A stretch of DNA of 64,000 nucleotides from Cytophagales bacterium (GTDB lineage: Bacteria > Bacteroidota > Bacteroidia > Cytophagales > Cyclobacteriaceae). Under the pieces are notes generated by a model, which was given only the letters and a program-made list of their open reading frames with translations, searched no databases and had not been told where the DNA came from. A program made the translations under genes and the position numbers. Position 1 is the first letter of the stretch. Every line of letters begins with the position of its first letter. Positions 28,088 to 36,672 of the stretch are shown here, piece after piece. The stretch covers positions 1 to 64,000 of the forward strand of contig JANYHI010000055.1 of assembly GCA_025359125.1 (NCBI GenBank). The letters run 5' to 3'.

Positions 28088-28176
28088 GGTCTGGTAGTTC
28101 AGCAGGTTAGAATGTCCCGATTGGGGCGAGAAGGTCTCGGGAACTATTATGAATATTGTGAAAGTTAAAAAGTATT
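28088..28176 (+). pseudogene. tRNA-Asp-derived unit 1 (89 nt; 5' part of tRNA-Asp, altered anticodon arm, no 3' end)
   Basis: GGTCTGGTAGTTCAGCAGGTTAGAATG matches the tRNA-Asp acceptor 5' strand and D arm, then TCCCGATTGGGGCGAGAAGGTCTCGGGA and an A/T-rich tail. Confidence 0.85.
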
Positions 28177-28266
28177 GGTCTGGTAGTTCAGCTGGTTAGA
28201 ATGTCCCGCTTGGGGCGGGAAGGTCGCGGGGAACTATTAGGAATATAGTGAAAGTTAAAAAGTATT
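28177..28266 (+). pseudogene. tRNA-Asp-derived unit 2 (90 nt)
   Basis: GGTCTGGTAGTTCAGCTGGTTAGAATG identical to tRNA-Asp, then TCCCGCTTGGGGCGGGA, AGGTCGCGGG, diverging where the T-loop should start. Confidence 0.9.
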
Positions 28267-28357
28267 GGTCTGGTAGTTCAGCTGGTTAGAATGTCCCGCT
28301 TGGGGCGGGAAGGTCGGGGTGGAACTATTAGGAATATAGTGAAAGTTAAAAAGTATT
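28267..28357 (+). pseudogene. tRNA-Asp-derived unit 3 (91 nt)
   Basis: Near-identical to unit 2, differing at ggtcggggtggaac versus ggtcgcggggaac. Confidence 0.9.
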
Positions 28358-28431
28358 GGTCTGGTAGTTCAGCTGGTTAGAATGCCTGCCTGTCACGCAG
28401 GAGGTCGCGGGTTCGAGTCCCGTCCAGACCG
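28358..28431 (+). tRNA. tRNA-Asp (anticodon GTC)
   Basis: Complete cloverleaf: GGTCTGG/CCAGACC acceptor, D arm, CCTGC-CTGTCAC-GCAGG anticodon arm, GCGGG-TTCGAGT-CCCGT T arm, G discriminator; CCA not encoded. Confidence 0.97.
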
Positions 28432-28436
28432 CTTAA

Positions 28437-28472
28437 AAGCCTTATTTTTAATTAAATAAGGCTTTTTTTATT
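28437..28472 (+). terminator. Rho-independent terminator downstream of tRNA-Asp
   Basis: AAGCCTTATTT-ttaatta-AAATAAGGCTT hairpin followed by T-run. Confidence 0.85.
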
Positions 28473-28509
28473 GAATTGGTCAAGGTTTGGGCGGTCTTAT
28501 TTGGTTTTA

Positions 28510-28746
28510 ATGAGTCGACATTTGAAAAACAATTTTCAACTAACCCAAATCAAAAAACTGATTACCTACAAAGAGAATGAGAGTACACTGTTTACTCGCT
28601 ACAAAGCGCGGACTCCGCAATAAGTAAAAGATAGAATTATCTGGCACCTCAAGGAAGCTTCATATGGCAATAGTCAAAATGTACTTGATCAGTTGGCCAA
28701 GGTTAATGCGGATTTCATGGAAGCTGAAACGTTGGAAAATTCTTGA
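28510..28746 (+). pseudogene. Possible small pseudogene with one in-frame TAA
   Basis: Same frame reads MSRHLKNNFQLTQIKKLITYKENESTLFTRYKARTPQ*VKDRIIWHLKEASYGNSQNVLDQLAKVNADFMEAETLENS*; TAA at 28621-28623. Confidence 0.35.
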
Positions 28747-28930
28747 ATAGTACTGTAAAATCAAAAAAATTTTTTGCTTTTGGACTTTTTGACACCACAT
28801 TAATTAGCAGCGATAATATTTGGGTTATCTTCTCCAGTGATTCGGTCATCCACCTGCGGTCGCGTGCAGAGGTAGAAAAAAATGTATTTGTTGCAAAAAG
28901 ATAAAAGAGAAGTTATTTTTTAATAAAATT

Positions 28931-30268
28931 TTGAAATTAATTAAGGACTCGTATTGGATTAAATCTGGCATCTATAGTTTGCTACAAAATTTTTTTAGCC
29001 TTCTTTTCGGTTTTGGCGGATTTTATCTTTTAGTAAGACTTTTGGACAAGTCACACATGGGCAGTTATACTCTCTTTGTTACCGTAACTTCCATCTTAGA
29101 AGTAGCTCGGGTAGGGTTTATCAAGTACGGCTTTATCAAGTTTAGGGCAGAGGTAGACGAGGCTGAACACGGCAAGCTTTTTACCGCGGCTTTTTTTTTA
29201 AATGTCGTATTTGCTGCCCTTATTTCTATCGGCATGTTATTGCTGGGTAAATGGCTTTCGGTAGTTTGGAAATCGCATGAACTCCAAAACATGTTTTACC
29301 TGTATGCTATCACTTCAATAGTATTGGTTCCGTTCTTTCAGTTTGAATATCTTCAGCATGCTTTGTTAGATTTTAAACGAGTATTCCTCGCTTATTTTAT
29401 TCGAAGTGGTGTTCTGTTTTTCGCCATACTTTTCTCTTATTTAGGCTTTTATCCACTAGATATTTTCCGGTTGGTCTTGTTTAACTTGCTAGGTGCATTT
29501 GTCGCTTCGTTATTCTCATTTATAATTACCAATAAGCCACTTTGTTTTTCTAGTTCAGTTGATTGGGTGTGGATAAAGAAGCTAGTTCAATTTGGCAAAT
29601 TTGTAGTAGGCACTAACTTGGGCTCTATGCTCTACTCTGCCGTAGATCAATTTATGTTAGGCTCACTTTTATCTACCGCTTCGGTGGCAGTTTACAATGT
29701 GGGAGGGCGTATTACCAATTTGGTGAATTTACCGTCAGTGTCACTATCAGCTATTGTATTTCCACACAGCGCCAAGTTAATTAAATCAGAAGGCAAAGAT
29801 GCCGTCAGGGATTTGTATGAGCAATCGGTGGGTGCAATATTATGTATTGCTCTACCAGCAGTAGTTTTTACGCTGATTTTTCCGCACTGGATAATAGCTG
29901 TTATAGCTCCTGGCTACTCGGATACGGTGCCAATTTTGCAAGTTACCATTTTTATGAGTTTGTTCCTGCCGTTTGCATATCAGTTTGGTGTTACATTAGA
30001 TTCGATGGGTTATCCTCACCGGAATTTTTATGTAACGGCTACTTTTTTCATTATTAACTTAATCTTAAATTACTTTTGGATTTCGAATTTTGGTGTGATG
30101 GGGGCTGCATACGGAACGCTTTCTACAACCATTATAGGTTTTGTTGTAATGCAGATTATTTTACACAAGATGATTGGAGTAAATGTGTTGAAGGTATTTA
30201 AAAATACAATCCATTTTTATGGGCGTTTATTTTATACGGCTCATGAATTTGTATTAAAAAAGAGATAG
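28931..30268 (+). CDS. polysaccharide flippase (Wzx/MATE-like, oligosaccharide translocase)
   Basis: ~12 TM, 'VGTNLGSMLYSAVDQFMLGSLLSTASVAVYNVGGRITNLVNLP'; TTG start. Confidence 0.9.
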   Translation: MKLIKDSYWIKSGIYSLLQNFFSLLFGFGGFYLLVRLLDKSHMGSYTLFVTVTSILEVARVGFIKYGFIKFRAEVDEAEHGKLFTAAFFLNVVFAALISIGMLLLGKWLSVVWKSHELQNMFYLYAITSIVLVPFFQFEYLQHALLDFKRVFLAYFIRSGVLFFAILFSYLGFYPLDIFRLVLFNLLGAFVASLFSFIITNKPLCFSSSVDWVWIKKLVQFGKFVVGTNLGSMLYSAVDQFMLGSLLSTASVAVYNVGGRITNLVNLPSVSLSAIVFPHSAKLIKSEGKDAVRDLYEQSVGAILCIALPAVVFTLIFPHWIIAVIAPGYSDTVPILQVTIFMSLFLPFAYQFGVTLDSMGYPHRNFYVTATFFIINLILNYFWISNFGVMGAAYGTLSTTIIGFVVMQIILHKMIGVNVLKVFKNTIHFYGRLFYTAHEFVLKKR

Positions 30269-30381
30269 CAAATGAAATCAACAGGCAGTTCCGAAAATAA
30301 GATTCTCAGAAACCTTGTGATTTCTTTTTTGTTCTTAGTTTTTGTAATGATTTTTCTTAAAGTCCTATTTTTTTAACAGCT

Positions 30382-31830
30382 ATGTTTAAAACAATAGCTG
30401 GTTCACTCAATTCACAAAATTTAAAAACACCTGCTTTATTTTTTACTCTGCTGGGTGGTGCGGTTTTAATTGCTTTTTTAGTGGGCTCGCAAGGCTATGT
30501 AGTAGGTGCTCTTATTTTTGCATTATTAGTCGGACTGCCCATCATTTACAAATCTGTTATAGATGTCCATTTCGGATTTTATTTTCTCACCTGGTATTCG
30601 TACTTCCTATTTTTGATTGCGCGATTGCTTCCCGTGCGTTTGCCAATGGGCGTGGGCGTTGAACTTCTGGAATTGGTATTACTAATTGGAATATTAGTTG
30701 CGGAGTCAAGGCAAAAGAAAAAAATTGATTGGGGTAATTTCAACAATCCAGTTACTTATATTTTTATTTTTTTGCAGACCTATAATGTGTTGCAAGTATT
30801 TAATCCCAGTGCAATATCATTAGCGGGATGGTTCGCATCCACCAGAGGAATTATTTTCGATATTTTAATATGCTTTATTCTAGTGAAGCTTTTTACTAGC
30901 CTGCAAGTAGTGATCAACTTTACAAAGGTATGGCTCTTTCTTTCGCTGCTGGCTGCCTTGTATGGAATCTATCAAGAAATATTTGGTTATGCCGATTTTG
31001 AGTGGCGAGATATCTACAGTGCACCAGGAACTATTTTCTTGATTCAAAACTGGGGTATCTTGCGCAAATTCTCATTTTTGTCAGACGTAGCAGCATTCGG
31101 CATCTGCATGGCATATAGTGCCATCTTTTGTGCCGTGTTAGCTATGTCCAATCATCTCGGTTGGCAAAAGCGAGTCATCTTAATGATTAGTGCTTTGTTA
31201 ATGTTGGTCGCGATGAGTTTTTCTGGGACACGAACAGCAACCGCAATGATACCAGCAGGTGCTTGCATGTATATCATCATGAACATAAACAACAGACGCA
31301 CGCTCATTATACTTTTTTGCCTGATCATTGGTTTTTTGGCAATTCTTTATGGTCCATTTTACGGCACCAGTATTTCAAGAATACGGACTACTTTCCAGTC
31401 GAAGCAAGATGAATCGATGAATGTTAGGGAATATAACAGGGCAAGAGCCCAGCCCCTTATTCGCAATCATCCGATAGGATGGGGGGTAAACACCACAGAC
31501 TCAGAGGGAGAGGCGTTATCTCCTGGGCATTTGTTTGCAGGATTTCCAACGGATAGTGGATATTTAAAGATCGCCATCACAATTGGCTGGATCGGTTTGA
31601 TGATTGTAATGACTCTGTACTTTACGGTGATAGCTACAGGTGTTAAAAATTTTTATGCTACTACTGACCCATTAATAAAGTCATTGTATGGGGCTTACAT
31701 TGCTGCATTCTTTTCATTGATTGTTGCTAACTTTGCCCAGTCGGCTTTGTGGCAAAAGCCAACGGGTCTATTGGTTTTTTCCATATTTGTATTGATGCCG
31801 AACCTAATTAAATTAGAACGTAAGGTTTGA
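30382..31830 (+). CDS. O-antigen ligase/polymerase-family membrane protein
   Basis: Multi-TM, 'MSFSGTRTATAMIPAG' and 'RAQPLIRNHPIGWGVNTTDSEG...PTDSGYLKIAITIGWIGL' Wzy_C-like features. Confidence 0.85.
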   Translation: MFKTIAGSLNSQNLKTPALFFTLLGGAVLIAFLVGSQGYVVGALIFALLVGLPIIYKSVIDVHFGFYFLTWYSYFLFLIARLLPVRLPMGVGVELLELVLLIGILVAESRQKKKIDWGNFNNPVTYIFIFLQTYNVLQVFNPSAISLAGWFASTRGIIFDILICFILVKLFTSLQVVINFTKVWLFLSLLAALYGIYQEIFGYADFEWRDIYSAPGTIFLIQNWGILRKFSFLSDVAAFGICMAYSAIFCAVLAMSNHLGWQKRVILMISALLMLVAMSFSGTRTATAMIPAGACMYIIMNINNRRTLIILFCLIIGFLAILYGPFYGTSISRIRTTFQSKQDESMNVREYNRARAQPLIRNHPIGWGVNTTDSEGEALSPGHLFAGFPTDSGYLKIAITIGWIGLMIVMTLYFTVIATGVKNFYATTDPLIKSLYGAYIAAFFSLIVANFAQSALWQKPTGLLVFSIFVLMPNLIKLERKV

Positions 31831-31900
31831 CAACAATTATTTATCAGGCACAAAAGCTTCCTTTCTTCTATATTTGTATTCAATATTGAAAGCCCTCTAT

Positions 31901-32596
31901 ATGTTCAACAAAGCTCTCGTGTTCATCCTTTTTTTTCCTTCCTTATTAGCAGCCCAGCGAATTGATTACAACAAAATTATTTTGCCTGACGATGCTAAGG
32001 ATATTCAATTTGTAGAAAAGCTTGTTAGGTTAGCATGGGCAAACAATCCAACTAATGAGGGTCTGCGTCATCAGGTAATGGCTGCCCAATTTAGCGAGAA
32101 AGTAGCCAAGCGAAATTTTTTAAATCAGGTAGCTGCAACTGGTAACTTGAATGAGTTCAATGTAAACCCGCCTACTACCAATTCACAGCCTATCTTTTTT
32201 CCAAGGTACAATTTCGGTGCCTCCCTAAACCTAGGTAATATCTTCATTGATCCTATTAAGGTAAAACGGGCAAAAGAAGAAACGGCAATTGCTGTGGCAA
32301 ATGTCAATAGCAGAAAACTGACGTTACGCGCGGAGGTGTTACGCAGATATCAATTTTATTTGACTAACAAAGAGTTATTGAAAGTACAAGTTGAAGCGCT
32401 TGAAGATGCGTCTAATTTATTTTCAACCTCAGAGCAAAAATTTAAGAATGGCGAAGCTACTATTGTTGATTACAATAATGCATTGGAAATATTAAATTCT
32501 CGCAAGACTCAAAAAATTACATCAGAAAGAGAATTCAACATCTCAAAAATTGACATTGAAGAATTGATTGGTGTTAAGTTAGAAGATGTTATCTAG
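31901..32596 (+). CDS. short TolC-family outer-membrane efflux-like protein
   Basis: 'LVRLAWANNPTNEGLRHQVMAAQFSEKVAKRNFLNQVAATGNLN...LEDASNLFSTSEQKFKNGEATIVDYNNALEILNSRK'; only ~230 aa. Confidence 0.75.
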   Translation: MFNKALVFILFFPSLLAAQRIDYNKIILPDDAKDIQFVEKLVRLAWANNPTNEGLRHQVMAAQFSEKVAKRNFLNQVAATGNLNEFNVNPPTTNSQPIFFPRYNFGASLNLGNIFIDPIKVKRAKEETAIAVANVNSRKLTLRAEVLRRYQFYLTNKELLKVQVEALEDASNLFSTSEQKFKNGEATIVDYNNALEILNSRKTQKITSEREFNISKIDIEELIGVKLEDVI

Positions 32597-34203
32597 CGCT
32601 GACGGTACACCTCAATAAATGCACCGGATTTTTCACGAGGTGCGATAAAGGAATTCACTTTTAGATAATGCTCTTGCAACGTCTTCCTCACTTTTTCAGG
32701 ATAGAATTGATTTAGGTAAGGGATTTCCTCAAAGAGAACCAGATCGTATTCATTGTTAATAATCCGCTGACAGATTTCATCAATCTGTTTGTCAAAAATT
32801 GAAACGTTTCGGTGAAACCACATCGGGTGGTTTTTCAGGGGTTCAAATTTCATCTCATAGGCGAGAGGTGTTAGCTCTGACATATTTAATACTTTAAGAT
32901 TATCTTTCTTTAAAACATCCATTTCCATAAGCGAATCTATTCCCGCAATGGTTTCTTCCGGCAGCAAAACGTTTTTAAATGTTTTGTATTTAGAAAGCCT
33001 CCACTTGATCTCCTTTTCTCGGGTCGCAGAATCTGGCAACAGCCAGGTATATTTTGAGATTTTGTCTGCGCTTTTGATTATCGATTGATCACTTGGCCAA
33101 ACTCGATTAATAAGCCGTTTACCATATCTCCAATAATCGGCCGACCACCAAAACATGATCAACATTATATAAATACTAATAACCCAATTGCTTTGAAGAC
33201 GTGAAGTTATTAAGTGATATGCTAAAAATGCAAATGCAATGCTATGAAAATAGATGTTCACGTTATGTGGGATGTAACTTGTAACCTGCACAAGCATGGC
33301 TTGTACTAAAATGCTGAGTGTGAAAAGCGCTAACAACATCTCCTTCCTATTAAAAAGATAGTTTTTTGAAGATGCTAATTTTTGAATGAGAATAGTAATT
33401 ACAGCGAACAAGTAGAACTTTATCCATTGCGAGCCTTCAAATACATCGATGAGAATATCGCTTAGACTGGTACGTGCATTGTGTGGAGCCTGACCATAAT
33501 TAAACCAATAAGAAAAATTATATGGTAAAAACGGAATGATAAAAAGACAGAGAAAAATAGCGTAGAACCCTGTATAATAGATCAACCATTTTATTTTTTT
33601 TGTTACAATAGCATCGTACAGGAGCAATGAAGACGCTGATAAAATTGCTAGCCCTCCACCATCTTGTTTAGTAAACAATGAAAGTGTCAGAAAAAAAGTG
33701 GCGATTCCTAAGTAACCCGTTTTCTTTTTGTTGCTTTCAGATTGAATATGGGTCAGTAAAAAATTTGTTGCCACCAATTGGAAAGTGAAAGCGCTATTGT
33801 TGTACCAAGGCCAAAAATTGACAAACACAAATGAAACACAGAATACAACAAGAGAGAGCAATACAATGGTAGGATGGAGTCCAAGTTTTTTTAAAATGCT
33901 TCGGAACGAAAGTGCCCCCACAGCATTGATGAATGACTGAGCGATAACGAGTGAATAGAGTGATGGCCCAAATACTTTAAAAAAAAGTGAAGGTATAATC
34001 CAAAAACCAAACCCCATTGGCAGTGAAAAATCTCTGAACGGAATTTGCCCGATGGATAATCGATACGCTCCTTCCCAAGCTAGAAAAAGATTTATTTTAA
34101 AAGGAAGTTGCACAAATAATGGTATGGCAGAAAAAACCAATAAGATGCCCACTTGCAAACGGTTTAAATTTTTATTGCTTACATCTTGAGAGATAAATGA
34201 CAT
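32593..34203 (-). CDS. multi-TM GT-C-like glycosyltransferase candidate
   Basis: ~10 TM, 'WEGAYRLSIGQIPFRDFSLPMGFGFWIIPSLFFKVFG' early loop, soluble C-terminal domain. Confidence 0.6.
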   Translation of the reverse strand: MSFISQDVSNKNLNRLQVGILLVFSAIPLFVQLPFKINLFLAWEGAYRLSIGQIPFRDFSLPMGFGFWIIPSLFFKVFGPSLYSLVIAQSFINAVGALSFRSILKKLGLHPTIVLLSLVVFCVSFVFVNFWPWYNNSAFTFQLVATNFLLTHIQSESNKKKTGYLGIATFFLTLSLFTKQDGGGLAILSASSLLLYDAIVTKKIKWLIYYTGFYAIFLCLFIIPFLPYNFSYWFNYGQAPHNARTSLSDILIDVFEGSQWIKFYLFAVITILIQKLASSKNYLFNRKEMLLALFTLSILVQAMLVQVTSYIPHNVNIYFHSIAFAFLAYHLITSRLQSNWVISIYIMLIMFWWSADYWRYGKRLINRVWPSDQSIIKSADKISKYTWLLPDSATREKEIKWRLSKYKTFKNVLLPEETIAGIDSLMEMDVLKKDNLKVLNMSELTPLAYEMKFEPLKNHPMWFHRNVSIFDKQIDEICQRIINNEYDLVLFEEIPYLNQFYPEKVRKTLQEHYLKVNSFIAPREKSGAFIEVYRQR

Positions 34204-34272
34204 GGCTTAAAATAATCGGTTTGCAAATTAATCACTATAAAGTATCTTTAAAGTTACTAAACCCCAATAGTT

Positions 34273-35412
34273 ATGAAAAGAATTTTATCCGTTACTATTT
34301 TCCTGTTAGCAGCGGTGTCTTTAATTCAACTTCAAAGTTGTTCAAAGTCAGACCCAGCCCCAGCAGCAGTCGCTATTTTTCCAGATGTGAAATCATATTT
34401 TGATGCTGCGTATGTAGCCCCACAAAGTTTTCAAGATAATGGAATGACCAACGCCATCGTAGATGGAACATCTGCTCTCGTTATTAAAGATTTAGTTGGT
34501 GATAATCATCTTATTTGGTCAAACGACCGAGTGGTTCCTTCGCCTATGTGGCCCAATCCACCTGTTTACCACGTAGATGGTAGTATTGGGTACATCTTGG
34601 TTCCTAATGTTGATAAATCTCGTTGGGTTAGCAAGTTATTCGCAAAAAAAGCACAGCCATTTGATTTGTATGTAGCATTGCGGGATTTGGAAGCAGTATC
34701 ATTCGAAGGATATTTTGCTGTTACATTAGGTATGAGAAATAGAGGTGATCATGTAGAAATTAGTTTGACGGATGGGGCAAATACGGTTAGCCCTCAGATG
34801 AATCCGCCATTATTAGAGTTTAATAAAATTTCAATTGTTAGAATTAGATTTGATGGAGCTAATTCTAAACTCTTTATTAACAACGTTCAAGTTCAACCCA
34901 ATACAGTTGATGTTGGCACAGGTGGAATCAATCAAATAGGCTATGGAACGGTATCGCACGTTGCTCAGCATGATTTCTTTGGTATGTGGGTTAAGTTTGG
35001 CACTATATCAGATACTGACCATGCTACTATCTATAAGACACTTTCTGATTTTTATAAGCCAGGAACATTTCCTGATAAACCTTTGGCAACTAATATAAAG
35101 GCAACTTGGAATACAACCTCTAAAGCATGGGAGGCAAAATATACATATCAGGGTACTAATCCTGAGGACAAAACAAAAACAGAGTACCGCTGGGGCTATC
35201 ATGATAGATCACAAGATCTCAATACGGCAAACTTATTGACTACTAGTCAAGCATCTGCCTCGAGCTTGATACGGGCTAGCTTTAATACCATTTGGACACA
35301 GCCAGGACTGAATAAAGTAGATGTTTTTTGTTCGGTAAAGGTTTATGATAACAAAGGTAATTCATGGGATCACTTTGTCCGATCTCCGCCTACACCTGAC
35401 AATGTTCCTTAA
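34273..35412 (+). CDS. hypothetical lipoprotein
   Basis: Lipoprotein signal 'MKRILSVTIFLLAAVSLIQLQSC'; no confident family. Confidence 0.7.
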   Translation: MKRILSVTIFLLAAVSLIQLQSCSKSDPAPAAVAIFPDVKSYFDAAYVAPQSFQDNGMTNAIVDGTSALVIKDLVGDNHLIWSNDRVVPSPMWPNPPVYHVDGSIGYILVPNVDKSRWVSKLFAKKAQPFDLYVALRDLEAVSFEGYFAVTLGMRNRGDHVEISLTDGANTVSPQMNPPLLEFNKISIVRIRFDGANSKLFINNVQVQPNTVDVGTGGINQIGYGTVSHVAQHDFFGMWVKFGTISDTDHATIYKTLSDFYKPGTFPDKPLATNIKATWNTTSKAWEAKYTYQGTNPEDKTKTEYRWGYHDRSQDLNTANLLTTSQASASSLIRASFNTIWTQPGLNKVDVFCSVKVYDNKGNSWDHFVRSPPTPDNVP

Positions 35413-35429
35413 TAATCATTTAAAAATTT

Positions 35430-36605
35430 CTATGCTTGCCTTTCTGAATTTAATTTGAAAAAGTAAGGCAAGCATAGTATTCCAAAATAAATTTGGGTGC
35501 CAGCTACAGCAATCCAACTAGTGTAGGGGATATCAAATTCGCTTCGTATAATGTAGTTGTTCAAATTTCTGACTATCTCTAAACTAGCACCTGCAATTAC
35601 TACAAATGCCAGTATTGCAAGGCAGGCAAACAATTTACTACCAACATATTCTTGAATAAGGGTTTTATTTCCTTTGTAGTAAAGTATTACAGCGTATATC
35701 ACCCACGGTGCAAGCAAATAAATAATCCTGATTTCGTTAAAAATGCCACCTAAAAAAGTGGTAATCATTACCAAAAAGAAAACTGATAACGATGAGTTGT
35801 GAAGGATGTCGCTATCTATTTTATTTTTTTTAAAATCAATTATGTGTAAAAGAAAAGGCATCCAAAGTATTCCAAACGAAATATAAGTGAACCCAATCAC
35901 CTGAAGTAAATGAGTTCTGTTCCAATTAAAACCTTCCCAATGGTTATAGTCCGTGGGCTCGATGTAAAACCTAATTCCAAAAAATAGTGCGAAGCAAAGT
36001 CCTGCAATGGCAGTACGGATTACTAGTTTTTGCTGCTGGTTAAAGAAAAGATTTACAAATGGCAAGAGCAATAGTGTTTCACGACAAAAAACGCCTAGCA
36101 CAAAAAAGAGCAATATTAGTTGTATGTTATTTTTCATGATTGCCACCAGTCCAAGAAGTAAAATCGAATAGGCCAATGTGTCTTCTCGGGTATGCACAGG
36201 TACATTATATGCCAATGACATAGCGGGTAGCAGAGCGAAGATTATCGCACCCGCTAATGCATAAATTTTGAGTTTTGTTTGACTTAAAAAATAGTAAAAA
36301 AGACAAATGGCTAAATAGTGAAAAATAAATGCCATAATTCGATAGGTATTAAAGAAGAGCTCATTGTCGTATCGGTTACTAGATAGAATTTGGTAAACGC
36401 CAACAACAATAGCGCGATGCAAAACCCGATACTTGAACGGAGCTTCTTGAGAAATTTTCCACTGATACAATGAATCAGCAGATGATTTTAGTTCACCGCC
36501 TAAATTGAGCTTATGGTTGAGTGAACCATTGATTAATACATTACTCACAAAAAAAGTTATGCTGGCTATTGCTAGCAGAATTATTAAGTGCTTAGGGTAT
36601 TTCAA
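35430..36605 (-). CDS. multi-TM membrane protein, possible glycosyltransferase
   Basis: Multi-TM with 'WKISQEAPFKYRVLHRAIVVGVYQIL', 'VPVHTREDTLAYSILLLGLVAI'. Confidence 0.6.
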   Translation of the reverse strand: MKYPKHLIILLAIASITFFVSNVLINGSLNHKLNLGGELKSSADSLYQWKISQEAPFKYRVLHRAIVVGVYQILSSNRYDNELFFNTYRIMAFIFHYLAICLFYYFLSQTKLKIYALAGAIIFALLPAMSLAYNVPVHTREDTLAYSILLLGLVAIMKNNIQLILLFFVLGVFCRETLLLLPFVNLFFNQQQKLVIRTAIAGLCFALFFGIRFYIEPTDYNHWEGFNWNRTHLLQVIGFTYISFGILWMPFLLHIIDFKKNKIDSDILHNSSLSVFFLVMITTFLGGIFNEIRIIYLLAPWVIYAVILYYKGNKTLIQEYVGSKLFACLAILAFVVIAGASLEIVRNLNNYIIRSEFDIPYTSWIAVAGTQIYFGILCLPYFFKLNSERQA

Positions 36606-36672
36606 GCCAACAGTGTTTTAACAAAAATATTCTTTTTAAAGCCTTCAATGGTGTATTTTTAGCTTTAAATTA

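Noticed and set aside
28177-28357. Units 2 and 3 read as functional tRNA-Pro (loop CTTGGGG would give a TGG anticodon)
   Set aside because: No acceptor 3' strand, T loop or T-stem partner is present, so they cannot form a standard tRNA; the anticodon reading depends on an arbitrary 7-nt loop choice.
28088-28357. CRISPR array
   Set aside because: The whole ~90-nt unit is repeated with no unique spacers; it is tRNA-derived.
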